Program-made: the position numbers and the translations under genes | From: Myotis daubentonii | Lineage: Eukaryota; Chordata; Mammalia; Chiroptera; Vespertilionidae | NCBI RefSeq assembly: GCF_963259705.1 | Contig: NC_081841.1 | Coordinates: forward strand, 92,723,059-92,787,058 | DNA length: 64,000 nt | Direction: 5' to 3' | The notes under the pieces: generated by a model | What the model was told of the DNA's origin: nothing | Databases searched by the model: none | What the model saw: the letters and a program-made list of their open reading frames with translations, nothing else | Shown: positions 10,432 to 21,500 of the stretch, one piece after another | Layout: every line of letters begins with the position of its first letter | How positions within the stretch are numbered: position 1 is the first letter of the stretch

Positions 10432-11462
10432 AGCAGAGAACTCATTGATTGGGTAACAAGAGTCCCTGAGAGACAGGACTCACAGCCTTCTGCTTTGGAA
10501 GAAAATGCTGCCCAGACTGGCAGTGGGACTCGCCTTTTAGTAACATGCCGTGGCCTTCCCAGTGCTTCTACACACATCTCGAGAAGAATCAGCTGCGATA
10601 AGGAGAGGGGCAAATCCCAGATGTACCCCTGGGCTTCTGTGGGGACCTGAAGGGACCAAGCACAGCTGCTTTGTGCCTTTAGTTTTGGACAGAGGGCATG
10701 AAAAGAGGAAGCAAACCTGCCACTACAAGGCTGAGAGGAGCATGGGGTAACTGAGGTGTGGTTCCTTCCGGATGCTTGTCAGCGTGGCTTCGCCACATGG
10801 CCATCAGGGGTCAACCAGGGACCCACCCACAGCCCCAGAGGCAATGTGGGCTGAGGAGAGAAAGGGACATGTAGGACACCCCAGGGACGATCCCTATCTG
10901 AGCAGAGGAAGGGCACTAGCAGGACCACGACTCCAGGGATTCTACTCATGGGGCAAACACAGAATTACTTCTCTGCTGGGGTTGTAAGATGCCTTGTGTG
11001 TCAACCTGTCATATTTCTGCATCTATAAGGCTACTTTAACTTATAGTAGAGCTCCAACAGTCCCAAAAATCAGAGAGAGAGAAGAATCAGTGAAAAATGA
11101 ACTTGGTTACCAAGGGAACAGTCTCCTGACTGGACTAAAGATAGTCACTGAGATGACCTTCACAGTGTTCTGGTCAACAAAGGCTGGTGACAGACAGTGA
11201 GCAGAAAAGCAGCATTTCACGCAGAACTTTGGACAAGTATATAGGTGGTTTCAGGGGCAAAGAAGCACATGGACACCGTCCTTGCCTTAACCTCAGAGCA
11301 GCTGCAGGAAGCCGAGATCTGGCACAGTGGGCACCCGAGCCGCTTTCTGTTGTCCTAGCTGTGGGTTTGAGAGAATCACAGATTCCCTCAGCGAACAAAG
11401 AGCACCAAAGTTAGACTAAGCAGCACAGCTTATAGAAGCAGTTCAGCAGGAAGAGATATTTA
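10432..11462. other. No gene recognised; may include RFC2 3' UTR
   Basis: This is unique-looking sequence after the RFC2 stop. The first few hundred bases may be the retrocopied 3' UTR. No poly-A tail or TSD was visible to mark its end. Confidence 0.35.
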
Positions 11463-11666
11463 ATGTATATCTAGACAGACGTTTTTAAATCTTTTTATTT
11501 TGAAATAATTTCAGACTTATAGGAAAGTTGCAAACATAGTACAGAGAATAGTTGTATATCCCTTACCTTTCATCCAGATTCACTTTGCCCCATTTGTTTT
11601 ATTATTTTCTGCTCCACTATTTGTTTGTTCCATCTGTTTGTTTGTCGTCCACCTGTCCATTCACTG

Positions 11667-11711
<45 letters not shown>

Positions 11712-12569
11712 CATACATATAAAATATCATAGATAATTCCCCCCAATCCATCTTCCAGTGAGTATTTCATAAAATCAAGGACATTTTCATATAGCTGGGG
11801 TACAATGATCAAAATCAGGAAGATAACATTGATACAGGACTATTAACTAATCACCAAGTTTTACTTAAATTCCACCAGTTATCCCCTGCTATTCTTTACA
11901 ACCAAAGGAAAAATAATTTGCCCTCAGTCCCAGGTTCTGCTACAGAATCACACATTACATTTTGTTGTTATGTCCCTCTAGTCCCCTTTATTCTGGGCAG
12001 TTCCTCAATCTTTCTTTGTATTTTGACTTTGAAATTTTTGAAGCATACAGACCATTTATTTTGAAGAATGTTCCTCAATTTGGATTTAATTGATGTTGCC
12101 TCAAGATTATAGATTCAAGCTCTGTATTTTGGTCAGGAATACCATAGAAATGATGTATTCTTCTGGGTGAATCATTTTGAGAGGCACGTGATATCCATTT
12201 TTTCAGTAACTAGTGATGTGAACATTGATCACTTAGTTAGGATGGTGTCTGCCCCGTTTCTCCACATTGAAATTACTATTTTGTCTTTGTAGTTAATAAA
12301 TGCCTTCTGGGGAATTACTCTGATGCTATGTATGTATCCTGTTTCTCAACACCCACTACTTTTAACATACATTGGTGTTTCTTGCCTGAAATAACTTTGG
12401 TTATGTGGGTTGTCAAATAATTTTTCAAATCCATAATTCTTCCTACAATTTTTAGTTGGCATTCTGCCATAAAGAAGAACTTTCTTTTTTCCTTGTTTAT
12501 CCATTCATTCATCCATGCATTCATTTGTATGAACTCGTGGATTCTTATTTTATTGTATGGCTTGTAATT
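11463..12569 (-). mobile_element. Old L1 3' end, including copy 2 of the local duplication
   Basis: aataatttcagacttatagg, ttgttatgtccctctagtcc and similar segments are typical reverse complements of L1M 3' UTR. The part from about 12275 to 12566 is duplicated at 7635-7882. Confidence 0.75.
11669..11712. repeat. (CTAT)n microsatellite
   Basis: About ten tandem CTAT units lie inside the L1 sequence. Confidence 0.95.
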
Positions 12570-12919
12570 TCTATATATAAAGCCTAAGTGACCATTTGCC
12601 CGGTAGCTATGACATGCACTGACCACCAGGGGGCAGATGCTCAATGCACAGGCATGGAAACATGGAAAAGACTGATGAATCTGAGAGGGAAGGGGGGAGG
12701 CAGATGGTGGAAAGAGATTAACCAAAGATCTCATATACATACTGGAGATCTGGTGCACAGATTTGTGCACCAGTGGGGTCCCTCAGCCTGGCCTGTGGGA
12801 ATTGGGCTAAATCTATGCACTAGGCCTCTGACATCACCCGAGGGGTACCGAATTGCGAGACGGTGCAAGCCAGGCCAAGGGACCCCAACGGTGCACGAAT
12901 CCATGCACCAGGCCTCTAG
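12570..12919 (+). mobile_element. HeliBat-type Helitron (complete relative of 9096-9330)
   Basis: It starts tctatatataaagcctaag and ends gcaccaggcctctag at 12919. An internal inverted 3' end (tctggtgcacagatttgtgc) lies at about 12749-12775. It has two 3'-end hairpins in opposite orientations, so it looks like a composite. Confidence 0.85.
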
Positions 12920-13279
12920 TATATTGAATAAAAATAATTTATTTTAATTCTTTTAATTATCGAAGATCTGACCAGTGGGAACCCCTTGAGCCTAGCTGCT
13001 GTAAATTGTGACATGTCGCCATCAAAACATCCCAGCCCCCCAAGCCTAAAATCAGTGATATCTCCAAGGAGCCCTAATTCCTCTTACTGGAAAATATTTC
13101 AGAATCGAGAATCGGAGGCTGAATGCTGACTATGGTTAGAATGAGTGTGTATTCACTTAAACTAGAGGAATATAGTTAGGTTCCCTTGTGTTTGTTTGCA
13201 TCCCATTGTGTTTCCCTCTTTCCCTACTGGTTTTATGTATTTATGTTTGAGCATACAAAATATAACATGGTTTTAAAAG

Positions 13280-14270
13280 CCCGGCCTATAAAAAAATGTA
13301 TATTTTGAGAAGTATCACTCCTCCCACAGCCATTCTACCCTATCCCCCTCCCCAGTTCCTTCCACACTATTTCCAACCACCACCCATCAGTGAGCAATGT
13401 CATTTCTGATTTATCTCTATGTTTCATTTTGCATAAATAAACTGGTACATGTATAATTTTTCCTTATTTCTTACCTAAAAGATACATAGTATAGATGCCA
13501 TTTTTCCTTTTTCACACTGGAAATTGCTCCATAACAGTTCAAAAGAAATGTGTCTACTTCTTTTTATAGCTGCATAGTACTCCACTGTGGTGATGTATTC
13601 AACCACTCTCTGATGTTGGAGCATACATTTTGTTTCTAACACTTATCAACACTCAAATAATTACTTTGTACATAACTATTTTCTTCTTTTTGGAGGTGTA
13701 AATTCCTTGAAGTAGAATTATTGGCACAAATTTAAAATGTACATATAATCTTTTTAGGTATTGCCAAATATCTCTCCAAAAGGATTGAACCAGCTTGTAC
13801 CCCTATATCACCCCTACATCACAGCGTGAGGCTCCCTGTTTCTCATAATCTTGCCAACAGAATGTGTTGTCATACTTTTTAATTTTCACCAATTTAAGTG
13901 AAAAATTATCTCAGTACAGTTTTAATTTGCATTTCTCTAACTATGAGTGATGTTAAACATCTTTTCATATGTTTAAGATACTGTGTCTTTTGTATATTTT
14001 CCTATTGGATGCATGCTTTTTGAAAAACTTTGCTAGGAATTGCATTTTTTTTTCAATTTACTAGGGAGAAGCTAGAAGTTATACATTTGCTTAACATTTT
14101 TCCTGTTCTGTAATTTTTCATGATAAAATCTTATCTGTGGCATTGTTTTCATTTTTGACACCGTGTTCACTGTGAAAATGTTGTCAAGCTGTACAATTAT
14201 GACTTGTACACTTCTAAAAGCTTATTTTTTAAAATTCTAGCTGATTTAATTCTGTACTCAATTAACAGTG
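13280..14270 (-). mobile_element. Ancient L1 (L1M) 3' region
   Basis: tttatagctgcatagtactcc, gccaaatatctctccaaaag and atgttaaacatcttttcata are reverse-complement landmarks of old L1 3' UTR. No open frame remains. Confidence 0.75.
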
Positions 14271-14392
14271 TCTTCCTTACCCATTGTCTAAAGGGAAATT
14301 AATGATTCCCACATAGCTCTGATGTGAGACAAGGGGGCAAAGTGACCCCTGAAGAAGGGGCCCTTAAGTTCATACTTGAAAGCTGAGCCCAC

Positions 14393-14439
<47 letters not shown>
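14393..14439. repeat. (CA)n microsatellite
   Basis: About 23 CA dinucleotides in a row. Confidence 0.97.
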
Positions 14440-14441
<2 letters not shown>

Positions 14442-15447
14442 TCACTCTACCTTCCCTCCCCCATGGAGCCCTCTCCCATCCTTTAACCTCGCCCAAACTG
14501 GCTGCCCTGGACATGTCTTCCCACCTCGCCAGCTGGGGGAAAGGACTCACCCAGTGATGTCAGTAAGGAGTCCTGGTTTCAGGTTTGTCCTACAGTCCTT
14601 CCTTTGTGTCCCAGTAAGTGATGCCTCTCCGTTTCAAACCTCATTTTCTCTAATTTTCAGGATTGTGGAAGGAAATGGGTAATCAAATCTATTAAATAGT
14701 GTGAGCTACTTGGAGAAAGTTCCAGATACTTGGATGTCTCCACCATTCTCTCTGCACTGTGTAGAGCTGATGAGCTGCGCTCAGCCTCTGGAACCTCGTT
14801 GGTACTGGAGAGACTGGGTAATCAAATAAAACTGCTGTGAGTGGATAAACGCAGGAATTTCTAAGATTCCTTGTCTATTTGTTGTATCTTTCAGGACAGC
14901 CTAGAAAAGAGAGTAGGAGCAGCGACATGGCTTCAGAGAGTGGGCGGCCCCTGAGTAGGTGTCTCGCTGCCACGGTGATGACTGGGCCTCTGCAGTGTGG
15001 CAGCCCCAAGGCGGCGGAGCTCCGAGCAGATGAGGAGAAGGTGAGGGGCAGATGACAACCGTAGTCGTCAGGAATGAAGACCAGCCAGCGCTGGTGGAAG
15101 TCAAAGATAATCTTCCACCCTCCTGGTTCTCTCCCCCACACGCCAGCCAGATGAAGGTGGTTATTTCAAGGAGTTTCCAAGAATGGCGTTTGATATATAT
15201 AATTCCAAGGGAAGCTGGGGTGAAGTGTTGTAGTTTCCTTACTCTCCCCGGCCAGGACTCCAGGACACATCCACAGCCCTCCCCTACCACATCCTGTGTG
15301 TCACAGGCGGAAGTCACAGTAAATACACACACACACACACATTTTCTTTCTCTCACCCACTGGCACTCTGAACAGAATTGGAAATAGAAGCCATTCAGTG
15401 GCAAGAATTGGTGTCTCAAATCTAGGCTCTCTGAGGATTGCTGGATG
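14440..15447 (-). other. Downstream of the GALNT8 stop: probable 3' UTR, end not resolved
   Basis: This is the sequence 3' of the GALNT8 stop on the minus strand. I see no AATAAA on the minus strand within the first kilobase; an ATTAAA lies near 14243-14248, just beyond. There is a short CA run at 15324-15342. No other gene or repeat was recognised. Confidence 0.3.
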
Positions 15448-15588
15448 CTAGTTGGACCCCCAGTTTCCGATGGTGTGCTGGATTGTCCACACTTGTGTGG
15501 TGCAGGGCCGCAGCACAGGCATATAGTAACTGGAAGCCTTCTTTAACTCCAGACATCGTTTGGTGGCCCTGTTTATGAGGGCTCTTCC
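15448..15588 (-). CDS. GALNT8: GALNT8 exon 11: third (gamma) lectin repeat and stop
   Basis: The acceptor is tcccatccag at 15589-15591 and the stop is TAG at 15450-15448. The coding part is 141 nt, 46 codons plus stop. It encodes [17 protein letters not shown], then [19 protein letters not shown] and GNWGSN. RCLELK and QVWTIQH are the CLE and QxW landmarks of the last lectin repeat. The product is a few residues shorter at its C terminus than the human protein as I remember it. Confidence 0.93.
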   Translation of the reverse strand, partial: GRALINRATKRCLELKKASSYYMPVLRPCTTQVWTIQHTIGNWGSN

Positions 15589-18500
15589 CTGGATGGGAGG
15601 AGAGACAATCAAGGTATTGAAATGCCCTAGCCATGCCTCACCTCCCTGCGCCTACTCTCTCTGCTCTGCTCACAAAAAAAAAGCTGGAGGGTCCCTCGAT
15701 TCTCTGCAAGCCATCCAGAGGACAAAGGAAGCAAAGTGTAGCTTCGGGTCACCCAGTGCTTTCTCTCCAAGCCCCGTGGTAACCTAACCATAGGTCTGGG
15801 GTAAGCACTGCAGTGCTGGGCTCTGATGTTATCATCTGCCTCTCCCAAGATTGAGCATCAGGTCAGTGTGACTGACAAGACATGATGCCCCTTGGAGCGC
15901 CATGACTGACCTTCCTTTTCACACCTGCAGCTCTGAGCCTGTAACACCCATTAGGATTCTTCCTCCTTCTGCGGTGAGGCTCTGTGGTAGGACTGGAGTG
16001 GGAGCTACATTCAGGAATCTCAGCCTATTTTCTCCATCACTCTGGGGGCAGTTCCTACTTCTCCCACGTGGGGGCTTCATGAGGGTTTACTACTGGGAAT
16101 GTTGCAGGCTTTGGAGCTAAAACATCCGTGTTAAATCCCTGCTCAAACATCTACAGAGAGGCCTTTGGCAAATTACCTAACCTGCCTTAGTCTCAATTTC
16201 CTCATCTATAGAATGGGTTGAGAAGTAATATTAGGGTTACAGTTAGGTTTAATGTTTATTGAGCATCTTGAGGCAGAGACCACATTCTCAAGGCCATATC
16301 CCTGCTCCCTCCCTAGCCATCCGCTCCATACCTCTCTTCTCTTCCAATCACAAACTGCCCCCAACAACCCTGTCCCCAAATGTCACCTGCCCTGGCCACA
16401 CTGGACTCCCTCCACCCCCACCTCCCACGATGCATCCATCTAGCATCACCATTCAAGATGGCTCTCTGGTTCTTAACTCTTCCCACTCCCACTGCTCCTT
16501 TCTCTTGGCCCCCACTTTCAGACAACACAGGGTCACCATTGGAGTGGAGTGGACCTAGCCCACAAATGTGCCTACAGCAGTCTGGCCTCAGCACTTGGCT
16601 TACTCCTTAGGGCTACTCCTCCAGGTCTCCTTAGCAGGCTTTGTCCCTTTCACTCAATGCCTTTAGTTTTCACTTTGTCAGAAGACCCCGCTTCCAGTCA
16701 GTCGACCCCTCACCCAAATGACATGGGTGGTCTCAGAGGAGCTGTCCTGCTTCTGTCTCTACTGCCAGCAGCCCCTGTGCTCTGAGCCCAGCCGCACGTG
16801 ACATATATAGAGAAAAACACTCTTCCTGTCTAACATCCTTCCTTTATTTCTCTCTCTTAGCAGCTTCCTTTTCTACTTACTTTAAATAATCCAAATGTCC
16901 CAATATAAAAGCGGGGGGGGGGGGGAGAAACACCCTTAACTCTACCTTTTCAAACCAATGTTCAGCGTTTTTCTCCCTTTCAGAAACAAACTTCCTAAGC
17001 AATAAGGCAATAACAAATAGTGGATAAGATTCTGTCTTTGAACCCACAGCATTTACTATGCTATGCGACCTTGGGAATATTATGTGACTTCTCTGTGCTT
17101 TAGTTACAACATAGCTAAAGTAGAGCTAACAATAATACTTCTCTTATAAAATTTATGTAAAGATCATGTTTAATCCAGTGCCTGGTACAGAATACATACT
17201 CAATAAATCTTGGCTATTATAATTTACTAGTGGCCCAGTGCACGAAATTCATACACAGGGGTGGGGGGAGGATGTCCCTCAGCCCGGCCTGCACCCATTT
17301 CAATCTAGGACCCCTCAGGGGATGTTCAACTGCCGGTTTAGGCCCAATCCCACAGGCCTAAACTGGCAGTTGGACATCCCACTCACAATCCAGGACCGTT
17401 GGCTCCTAACTGCTCACCTGCCTGCTTGCCTGATCGCCCCTAACCACTCTGCCTGCTGGCCTGATCAACCCCAACTGCTCCCCCTTCTGGCCTGATCACC
17501 CCTAACTGCCCACCCCTGCCAGATTGATTGTCCCCAACTGCCCCCCAGTCAGCCGAATCACCCCCAACTCCCCCCCCACCAGCCTGCTTGCCCCCAACTG
17601 CCCCCCCTGCTGGCCTGCTTACCCCCAACTGCCCCCCCTTCCGGCCTGATCACCCCTAACTGCCCACCCCTGCCAGACTGATTGTCCCCAAATGCCCCCA
17701 CTACCAGCCTGATCGCCCCTAACCCCCTCTGCCTGGGCCCCACCACCATGGCTTTGTTCAGAGGACATCTGGAAGGTCGGGAGCCAGCAATCCTGGATTG
17801 TGAGAGGGATGTCCCAGATTGAAGAGGGTGCAGAGGGACACAAATTTTGTGCACTGGGCCTCTAGTCTATAATAATAAAAACATAATATGCTAATTAGAC
17901 CAGACAGCTGAACGACCTTCTGGATGAAGCCGCAGTGGCGGAGGCCGAGGCAGAGGCAGTTTAGGGGTGATCAGACAGGCAGGTGAACAGTTAGGAGCGA
18001 TCAGGCAGGCAGGCGAGCGATTAGGAGCCAGCAGTCCGGATTGCGAGCGGGATATCCGACTGCCATTTTAGGCCTGATCCCGCAGGGATCCCTGACATCC
18101 GCTGAGGGGTCCCAGATTGTGAGAGGGTGCAGGCCAGGCTGAGGGACGCCCCCCGACCCCAGTGCACAAATTTCATGCATCAGGCCTCTAGTATTTATTG
18201 AATACTTTCTATGTGCCAGGCACTATGCTAAAATGCTTTACACATGTTATCTCATTTAATCCTCCCAACCCATAAAGTCAATACTATTTCCATTTTATGG
18301 ATGAGGAAACTGAGTCTCAGAGAGGGCAACAAAATTGCTAAATGTAACTGAACTATGATTTGAACCCAAATGCTTAACTGTTAAACTATAACAGTTTCCA
18401 GATTTTTTTCCCTTCAACACACACCTTAGTCAAAAGACTCAGTGTTTCATACCCAGTTCCCTGTTTCCGATGTTTTCCCTACACACTGTCACAAACTGAG

Positions 18501-21500
18501 TCTTTCTAAAACACTATGACATCAAATATGAATCTCTCAGATTATATTTGAATATATCTATCCTTTAAAAAGTACATGACTCACCGGCTTAAAATCCCAA
18601 TATATGTGCAGTCCATTTTGGGCTGCCTTGGAACATGGCTCCAAAGTGGGATTCTCCCCACTGCCAGGGTCTGTCAGGCAGCAGTCCTCGGCATTTGCCT
18701 CTGCAATCAGTGATCCCACATACAACTCCCCAGTTAGATGGTAGTAGACTTTCTAAAAGACAACAAAACAATCTGCTGTAGACACAGTCTGTGGAGAGGC
18801 CCTTGACCCAGATAGTGGACATAAAGACTGCTTACGGGTCCCGTGGACACTCAGTCACCAGGGGGAGCACTGAATTTTCCTGAGTAACAAGTAGTACCCT
18901 CAGTTTTTCTCTCCCACCACCCCCAGTTGATTCTAGGGAGAAGACCAGGCATGAGGAGGGAGCACTAGCCTGCCTCCTTCCATACAGGGAGCCCAACAGA
19001 ATCATGGCTTCCGTGGATGAGGGAGCTTATCTTTGGGGGAAAAATACTCAACTGAACTTCATTAGGTGTCATCGGAAGCCTCCACTATGAGCTTGTTGTT
19101 AGGAAACCTTTCAAATTTTCAATCTGACCCTCCCTTGCTCAGTGAGCTCAAACAAGTAAGTTGTTTTGTGTCACAGCTTTTATTTTTTTTCATTCATCAA
19201 GTGGAAATGCTTTCTACCCTGCATCCCTCAAGAGGTTCCTGTGAGGGCAACATGCGAAGTAACATGACAGCTGTGGGTAGCCTCAGGGAAAAAGAAGTCC
19301 CCTGCTACACCTCCCACTTGGTTCCAGATCTCTCTTATCCCCTGGAAGGACTCCCATTCCGCCAGGGACTCTCTTCTCTAGCCCCTGTTTCCTTCTCTAT
19401 GGAAGAAGCCACAGCTCCCCACCTTCCCACACAAGGAGCAGTGGGGGGTGGGGGTGGAGGGAGGCCGCCGTGGGAAGAGGGGAAAAAGGAATTGAAGGTT
19501 TTGTCAATGAAAATATTACCATGGAGAATGAATGCAACAGATCAGAGCCTTTTCACCTTCGCTACCCATATCTGAAATAGAACTGTCCTGCCATAACTTT
19601 TTGAATGAACTTGGAAGTGCTTAGTTAAACGTACAGGTTGGGGTTTCACCATGACTCATTACCCAGGATTCCCAGCTCCTGCCTCCCTGACATCTGGCAC
19701 TGAGTCCAAATCTGGCAAAGGTCGCTAGGGCTGAGCCTCAACAGACTCATCCTGTCCAGGCAAAGAAGGTTGTGGAAGATACCTGTGGACTGTATTCATT
19801 ACAAAAATACATGATGGGGGTCTTGCCCTTAATAGGGCCCCGATCCAGGCAGTCATTTTCACTCAGCGAGTTTTTTATCTGAAGGAGCAAAACACATGAC
19901 AACATGATTGGAAAGAGTCGGAGAAACAGAGTACCAAGCCTCCCAGACCCTGCATTTTCTCCAGTGCTCCACGGGGCCAGGAATTACCAGCCAAAGGGAC
20001 CAGCAGTTTGCTATCCTGACAGCAATTTTTCTAAGCAAATTTCTAAGACAAATGCTGAAGTGAGGCCCTGCTGTGATCCCCACTTCCTGGGAATGCCCGC
20101 CCACTGGGACCATCACAACATATATAAAGAAGGGACACCTACAGCCACCTTCAGGTGGGTGGGGCCAAACACCCTGATTGGCTGAGAAGCGGGAGAGGCA
20201 GAGCAAGGGCTGCCAAGTAAGGAAGTAGAGGCAGAGAGAAGGAAAGGAGATGGGAACTGTGGAGTAAGAGGTAACAGGAACTGAGAAGGCCCAAGGGAAG
20301 GAGTTGGGGGACAGGAAGAGAATCTTGGACAGGATGCGTTTGGGAAACCCTTTTCTGGGTAGTCCTGTGACTCAGGTTTCATTGTCTGTCACAGTCAAAT
20401 ATTTAAAATCTGAAATGCAATGTCATAATACGTACTCTTCCATAGCCTACAATGTTGTGGATTGGCTTCAGGGCTGGATAAACATTTTTCAGATACCAGT
20501 CAAAAGTTTTACATTTCAGGTTTTCCCGGAGTGCCATTCTGGAAGAAATGTCTCCATAATCGATTCCAGAGTTCTGTAAGTAAAACATGGAGTGTTTCTG
20601 TGTAAATAAAACATGGAATGTTTCTGTGTAATGTCCTTGGCTCCATCAAAGGGTATGGATGATGCCTGAGGGAAGGGGGTATTTTTCTGATGGTCTATAA
20701 AGTAACCTTTATAATGTATAGTTTTCCGGGGAAAGTGAAAAAAGCTTGAACCTTAGGAACCACATTGGCCTCAAAGGCACTTGCAAGGCCTGTGTAGTGG
20801 GCCTCACTCAGGTTTCTTTCTCATCATTAGCAAGCTAATGCAGGCTGCTCCTCTTAGAGATCATATTTATATCAGTAAAACACAAAATACTACTCATGAT
20901 GGCCAGAAAAGGCTTTCAAAAGCAATATTCTGGCAGCAAGATTTTGGTGGTTAAGTGGCATTTTCTAAAAGTGATATCTGTGGGGAATCAAACTGAAAGA
21001 ATGTTTGAGCCCAGAGCCACAGCTCAGAAGCAGAAGATAGCAAATCACCCTGACCTCCAGTGGCAGGGACAATGTATGGCCTTAGCCAAGAAGGTCATCC
21101 GCATTCATGTGCATCCAACAGGATTATAGTCTCTATTCCCACCATCTCACATCCTGCCTACCGTGTTTATGTCCTCTTAAGACAGTGAGTTCCTGATGTC
21201 CGACCCTGTACCATAAAGATTCCACCAGTAATGAGGATGGATGAACAAGAAATGTAGAGGATTACTTGGTTTGAATCTTATCTCAGCCACTTACTACCTT
21301 ATTACCTTAAACAAGTTTCTTTCAATTCTCTGTGCTTCAGTTTCTTCATCTGTAAACTTAGAATAACAAAAAGAAAACCTACCCAAGGAAGAGTCTGCGC
21401 TTGCTTCCTCCCACGACCACATCAAAACTACAGCTAAATTATAGAACAGCCACCCTGGAGAGCCACCTGAAGACTGGCTGAACAGAACTCCTGTAACTGA

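Noticed and set aside
14299..14550. 83-codon minus-strand frame rich in Val/Cys
   Set aside because: It is the translation of a (CA)n microsatellite, with no conservation signal.
17440..17854. Overlapping minus-strand frames with GGAVG repeats
   Set aside because: They come from the Helitron minisatellite at 17425-17735.
19066..19575. 169-codon plus-strand frame in a GALNT8 intron
   Set aside because: No recognisable domain, no splice or start support, and it lies antisense to the gene in an intron.
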